This document shows, in pieces, positions 60,444 to 64,000 of a stretch of DNA of 64,000 nucleotides. The translations under genes were made by a program, and so were the position numbers. The stretch is from assembly GCA_002694685.1 (NCBI GenBank), contig NZMW01000003.1:41540-105539 (forward strand). Reading direction: 5' to 3'. The notes under the pieces are model-generated. The model did not search any database and was not told the origin of the DNA. It saw nothing but the letters and a program-made list of their open reading frames with translations. This DNA is from Balneola sp. Lineage in GTDB: Bacteria > Bacteroidota > Rhodothermia > Balneolales > Balneolaceae. Numbering within the stretch: position 1 is the first letter of the stretch; each line of letters starts with the position of its first letter.

Positions 60444-62450
60444 CTATTTTATGAGGGTAACTGTTTGAGATTCTATGATATTGCCGGCGACAATCATTCG
60501 GATGATATAATTTCCACTTGACAAATTGGCTGCCTCAAAATTAACTCTATGTACACCAGCACTAAATCTTTTATTAGCTAATTCCGCCACTTCTTTTCCA
60601 GATATATCATAGACAGAAACATTTACATCTTCAGGTTCTGGTAGTGTAAATGAAACTTGGGTACTTGGATTAAATGGGTTTGGATAGGCGGGTAATAACT
60701 CAACGGAATTGGGTTCCTGACCTTCTGGATTTTCTACCCCTTTGAAACATGGGTCAAACGGACCACATGTTGACCCTTCTATGTAAACTCTGATTACATC
60801 AGTAGCTTGTTGACCATTCGTGTCACTAACATCTACTTGAACAAACCAGTCACCTGGACTATTAAATGTAGTGGAATAATTTTGAGAGGTAGACACTACA
60901 CTTGCACTTCCAACGGCTAATGGATTTTGGCTAATCCTCCACTGATAAGACCTTGTACCTGAACTACCACAGGGATTGCTAGTAAATGAATAGGTATCTG
61001 GGGACAAATATGTAGCACCTATTGATGCCCGAAGCTCATCTTCATTAACAAAGTCGGCAACATCATCCCTTGTGTCATTTAATACTCTATAATTTTCCCT
61101 TTGATTTGCAATACCTAAGGGCTTTCCATTCTTAGAAAGATTCGGATTTGAAAAATATTTCACTTTTTTCCAATCCGTGTTTCCTCCATTTGAATAAGGG
61201 TCTTTAAAGGACATAATGGTTGTATTTCCACAGTTTTGATTAAATCCACATCCACTATAAGTATATCGGTGGCCATACCCAAAGGCTGGATAAAGTGTGT
61301 TTGTTGAGGCATTTTCTGGATTATGAAAAGCCGCTTGAATATGTCCAACTTCATGGGTGAACGTATAATGAGGACCCGTAGCTTTAGAAACATCAACAAT
61401 AGCATACGCTTGGTGGTCATCCAGAACCAATGTGCCGGCGTTACCCCATTGACTCCCATACGTACCATTTTCAACCAATAAGACTACTACGTCTGCATCA
61501 TATTGATCTCTTAAGTCTTGTGCAGTGTTATCTCCATAAAGAGTCTGTGTGTCAGTTTGTATATTTCCAGTTGAGGTGAAGTTGTATAGTCGTCTAGCAA
61601 CGACGCGCATTTCTACGTTAGTAATCTGACTATTAGTGTAGCTTGTGTTTGATTCTTGGCTAGCTAATGTTATTTCGGCATTCACATCTTCATCATCATC
61701 AGCCCCTGGGGTGTATAGCACTAACACTCTAATATGCTCTGGTGAGCAGCGCATAACGCCTGTATTTTGAAGTTTTTCGTTATTATCAAAAATAGGCTCA
61801 ATAATCGGCTTTATTTCCTCTGTTATATTTGTTTCTTGTTTTGAAAATTTACCATAGTTACTATCGTAGTTCTTCTTAGAGCCAATATCTACTTGAGGCT
61901 CGTCGTTCTGCTCATCACTCATTTCAATAATGACATTGTTTTTTGACTCCTTCAAAGTACGTACTTTGAAAAACATGCGGTCAATGTCAATACTGCCAGT
62001 AATCCTTCCATCTTTATTTTCAATTAAAGTAGCATCTCCTAAAATTTCTTCAGTCCCTTTTTTGTAGACATCTCCTAACCAAGCATATTCCGTATCAGAA
62101 ATTACATTTACCTCTCTCTGAACAATTACAAACTCACTTGCTCCTTGAGACATTGAAAATGAAAATTCTTTTCTTTTTTCGTTAGCAAATACATTAAATG
62201 CTTTCACTTTGTATAGCTCATTGGGCAACTTTACAACATGAACCCTCTTATGCTGAGACTGTTGGCGATAATAATTTAAACTTTTCTGCCCAACCTCAGA
62301 TACAACATTTGCTTCTGTTATTCTCTCTAAAACTAACTTATCCACTTTTTCAGGTCTTTTATCAATGCTTTGTGCAGCAGTAAAAGCTGGTGTAAATGCT
62401 ATTAAAATTATTGTTAAAGTTAATTTTATGTAAGGAAAAGCAGGCTTCAT
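60444..62450 (-). CDS. secreted M12-type zinc metalloprotease with T9SS sorting domain
   Basis: The 668-residue enzyme has a signal peptide (cleaved near TAAQSID, residue 28) and a prodomain of about 200 residues. The reprolysin-like catalytic domain has the zinc motif HEVGHIQAAFH at 366-376, in which Ala replaces the usual Gly, and the Met-turn in TTIMSFKDP. A PKD-like beta domain is followed by a type IX sorting domain (YPNPFNPSTQVSFTLP, VYDISGKEVAEL and a C-terminal TVTLIK). It is the first gene of the operon with two lipoproteins and the S8 protease. Substrate unknown. Confidence 0.93.
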   Translation of the reverse strand: MKPAFPYIKLTLTIILIAFTPAFTAAQSIDKRPEKVDKLVLERITEANVVSEVGQKSLNYYRQQSQHKRVHVVKLPNELYKVKAFNVFANEKRKEFSFSMSQGASEFVIVQREVNVISDTEYAWLGDVYKKGTEEILGDATLIENKDGRITGSIDIDRMFFKVRTLKESKNNVIIEMSDEQNDEPQVDIGSKKNYDSNYGKFSKQETNITEEIKPIIEPIFDNNEKLQNTGVMRCSPEHIRVLVLYTPGADDDEDVNAEITLASQESNTSYTNSQITNVEMRVVARRLYNFTSTGNIQTDTQTLYGDNTAQDLRDQYDADVVVLLVENGTYGSQWGNAGTLVLDDHQAYAIVDVSKATGPHYTFTHEVGHIQAAFHNPENASTNTLYPAFGYGHRYTYSGCGFNQNCGNTTIMSFKDPYSNGGNTDWKKVKYFSNPNLSKNGKPLGIANQRENYRVLNDTRDDVADFVNEDELRASIGATYLSPDTYSFTSNPCGSSGTRSYQWRISQNPLAVGSASVVSTSQNYSTTFNSPGDWFVQVDVSDTNGQQATDVIRVYIEGSTCGPFDPCFKGVENPEGQEPNSVELLPAYPNPFNPSTQVSFTLPEPEDVNVSVYDISGKEVAELANKRFSAGVHRVNFEAANLSSGNYIIRMIVAGNIIESQTVTLIK

Positions 62451-62665
62451 GGCTTTGGCGTTTTTGGTTTAGCAAAAGTCACTCTCTTTAAATCTTTTGC
62501 AATTACAAAGAAGAGATGATTAATAGCTAATTGTTACAAAAAATAATTACTTATTTAGTAAGTAAAATATTTCTTTGATTTAAAGTATTGTTAATGCTTT
62601 GCTTATATATGGTTATTATATTACATATGATTATATAACAAGTATACATTGGTTTATATTTATAA
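62451..62665. other. AT-rich leader of the protease operon
   Basis: No gene is visible. The minus-strand promoter of the metalloprotease operon should lie in this interval, but no box is assigned. Confidence 0.4.
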
Positions 62666-62851
62666 TTGGATTCTCAACTTATCCAATGTGATTCCCGGCG
62701 TTGTAAATTAGAACAGCTTCTTACAATACCGAAGCCCAAAAGTGAATCATTTACCCCGCTTAATTATTATGATTTTGCAGTTAACATACTCACCATTGCC
62801 TCAGATCTGCTCAAAGGTTATCGTTTTGATGAATGTGAGCCTATGGAATAA
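62666..62851 (+). pseudogene. 61-codon frame, possible part of a decayed gene
   Basis: The frame starts at TTG 62666 and reads CDSRRCKLEQLLTIPKPKSE, then YYDFAVNILTIASDLLKGYRF, to a stop at 62849. It ends 20 bp before the next gene in another frame, so the two may be parts of one frameshifted gene. Alone it is short and unassigned. Confidence 0.25.
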
Positions 62852-62871
62852 GAGCCAACAGCTTCTCTGGC

Positions 62872-63219
62872 ATGTTTGGCTACAATAAGCAGGGTGCTGG
62901 AGGGGTGGGCTTTCGGTTTGTAACCGATGGCTATACCAACATTGATGACTACATCTACAAAGCCTGTATGGATGAGGTAGGCTATGCCATAGAGAAAGCC
63001 TGTGAGAAAGAAATTGAAATTCGGAACATCGCTATCTACCCAAACCAAATAGATAAGTCCAGTCAGTTAGACGTGTTCTTCCAGGAAGACGAAGAACTCA
63101 AAGCTCAGATTAAAGCGATGGATGAAATTAAAAACCGGTTTGGGCAAAAGTATATAAGCAGAGGGAATGCCCTACTTAGGGTAGAGGGGAATACAAACTT
63201 TTTGGAGAGGAATGTTTGA
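62872..63219 (+). pseudogene. fragment resembling the C-terminus of a Y-family DNA polymerase (UmuC/DinB)
   Basis: The 115-codon frame contains EIRNIAIYPNQIDKSSQLDVFF followed by ELKAQIKAMDEIKNRFGQKYI. This resembles the end of UmuC/DinB proteins, where a little-finger strand leads to QL-x-LF and A-x-D-x-IN-x-R-(F/Y)G. The catalytic N-terminal part is absent, so the frame is best read as a remnant, possibly with the preceding fragment. The homology is by eye and modest. Confidence 0.45.
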
Positions 63220-63276
63220 AGATTGACGATTCAAGTAAAACACTACGGTATTGGCTTCTTGGCTGTTGCTTCTAAA

Positions 63277-63342
63277 GAATTAATTTTGCTACTTCAAATA
63301 AATCTTAATCCCCGCGCCTTTTAAACGCTGGGTCGTTCTGTG
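63277..63342 (+). repeat. attC-like right half (copy 1)
   Basis: The 33-base block at 63277-63309 starts GAATTAATTTTGCTACTTCA and recurs at 63968-64000 with one mismatch. Here it is followed by CCCCGCGCC, TTTTAAACGC and GTTCTGTG (63335-63342). These are complementary in order to CACATAAC, GGCGTTTTAAA and GACGCGG of the second copy, as the two arms of an attC site should be. The left arm is missing here. Confidence 0.5.
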
Positions 63343-63357
63343 TAATTTAATCTTCTA

Positions 63358-63915
63358 ATGGAAAACAAATCTCGAAGAAACTTACTGACTTTAAGTCTTC
63401 TGATAATCGTCAACTATTACATTGGAATCTCAATAGATGAAATAAACATACTTGGGAATTCACTAACAATTGAAGAGCCAGAAATAATCGGTTACTTGGT
63501 AATAGTTGCATGGGTATACTTTTTATTTTGGTTTTACCAGACTACAATGAGTAAAAAAGATCTTGGAATTAGGGGAGATTTTGAAAAAAGGATGATTAAG
63601 TATACAAAGCCAAATATCATTAAAGAGATGAATAGACTTGGTTACGATGTTTATTCAAATATTGAGTTCCAACCCTTTAACAAATTTAAAAAATCATCCT
63701 TTTTTAAATATAGGTATCCATTACAAGAAACAAATTTGTATAACGAATCAGAAACTGTTGATGAAATACCTTTGAATTTTAGAATATTTATTATCCCTTT
63801 CTTAAAATCTTCAGTTTCTTTCGTATTCAACAACAAAGCGTTTTCTGAATATTTTATTCCATTTATCCTGGCGTTCGGTACCTTAATTTATATTTGTCTG
63901 GAAATATTCACATAA
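63358..63915 (+). CDS. small membrane protein in a cassette-like unit
   Basis: The 185-residue product has two hydrophobic spans near the N-terminus (about 8-24 and 42-60) and one at the C-terminus (about 163-184). Between them lies a soluble Lys/Asn-rich segment (TKPNIIKEMNRLGYDVYSN). I do not recognise a named family. It is flanked by attC-like repeats, and its stop codon lies in the start of the right repeat (ACATAACA), the usual layout of integron gene cassettes. The product may therefore be a cassette-encoded protein of unknown function. Confidence 0.7.
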   Translation: MENKSRRNLLTLSLLIIVNYYIGISIDEINILGNSLTIEEPEIIGYLVIVAWVYFLFWFYQTTMSKKDLGIRGDFEKRMIKYTKPNIIKEMNRLGYDVYSNIEFQPFNKFKKSSFFKYRYPLQETNLYNESETVDEIPLNFRIFIIPFLKSSVSFVFNNKAFSEYFIPFILAFGTLIYICLEIFT

Positions 63916-64000
63916 CAAGGCGTTTTAAATCGGACGCGGACGGGGTGCGATTGAACTTGATTGCCAGGAATTAATTTTGCTACTTCAAATAAATCATAAT
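63911..64000 (+). repeat. attC-like element (copy 2, cut by window end)
   Basis: It starts with CACATAACAAGGCGTTTT, continues ATCGGACGCGGACGGGG, a spacer, and the 33-base block 63968-64000 shared with copy 1. The right arm lies beyond the window. Left arm plus central block match the layout of an attC site; the window boundary prevents full folding. Confidence 0.5.

Noticed and set aside
43000..64000. Second copy of the tmRNA 3' end (attR)
   Set aside because: Scanning intergenic gaps by eye gave no match to GGTTCGACTCCCCGCACCTCC; only CCCCGCGCC near 63310, which belongs to the attC-like repeat.
1..64000. CRISPR array or cas genes
   Set aside because: No regularly spaced direct repeats and no Cas-like proteins were seen.
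1..64000. tRNA or rRNA genes
   Set aside because: The only tRNA-like element found is the tRNA half of the tmRNA; no rRNA sequence was recognised.

Overview
The window looks like chromosome of a member of the Balneolia (Bacteroidota/Rhodothermota side, Balneola/Gracilimonas-like). The evidence is two secreted proteases with C-terminal YPNPFNPST-type sorting domains (type IX secretion), a TonB receptor paired with a DUF4249 lipoprotein, GWxTD, DUF4159, DUF2892 and DUF72 proteins, a small Bacteroidota-type histone H1-like protein, and moderately low GC. The genus is an inference; no rRNA is present.

Layout. Positions 1-19040 hold ordinary chromosomal genes in short transcription units: a left-edge CDP-alcohol phosphatidyltransferase, a Bax-inhibitor-1 family protein, secreted amidohydrolase and endonuclease/phosphatase lipoproteins, a D-amino-acid-oxidase-type flavoprotein, a lone response regulator, a ferredoxin-NADP reductase, a five-gene creD operon with its own winged-helix regulator, a Gfo/Idh/MocA oxidoreductase, a cyanophycinase and a TPR protein. 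Positions 19558-34770 are mostly housekeeping: alaS, the pyruvate dehydrogenase genes pdhA-pdhB-pdhC ending in a strong terminator, a histone H1-like gene, a two-domain cytidine deaminase, a NagZ/serine-hydrolase fusion and dnaG. A GxxExxY gene bounded by imperfect 32-bp terminal inverted repeats sits between alaS and pdhA. Positions 34901-42353 carry further chromosomal genes, including the TonB/DUF4249 pair and a DUF72 protein.

A tmRNA gene (ssrA, 42526-42891) is followed immediately by a tyrosine recombinase, the usual architecture of an island integrated at the tmRNA 3' end. Accessory DNA follows: a short RadC, a STAS-like plus GHKL-ATPase gene pair, DUF932, two tiny translationally coupled peptides, a YqaJ-type exonuclease with a downstream partner, and a secreted papain-like protease. 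Beyond a nuclease remnant near 50.2 kb lie a GWxTD protein, a thioredoxin-like/8-Cys peptide/beta-propeller operon, a 466-residue protein of unknown family behind an 18-bp perfect palindrome, and a four-gene operon encoding two T9SS proteases and two lipoproteins. The right end has a decayed gene resembling the C-terminus of a Y-family polymerase, and a membrane-protein gene between two attC-like repeats, suggesting integron-type cassettes that may continue past the window. No second copy of the tmRNA 3' end was found by eye, so the right border of the island is not in view or is degraded.

The most promising little-described units are the STAS/GHKL pair with its palindromic divergent promoter region, the thioredoxin/8-Cys peptide/propeller operon, the orphan protein at 54882 with its operator-like palindrome, the GxxExxY element with terminal repeats, and the cassette-like right end. 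All identifications come from reading sequence and recalled family features; no database search was run.
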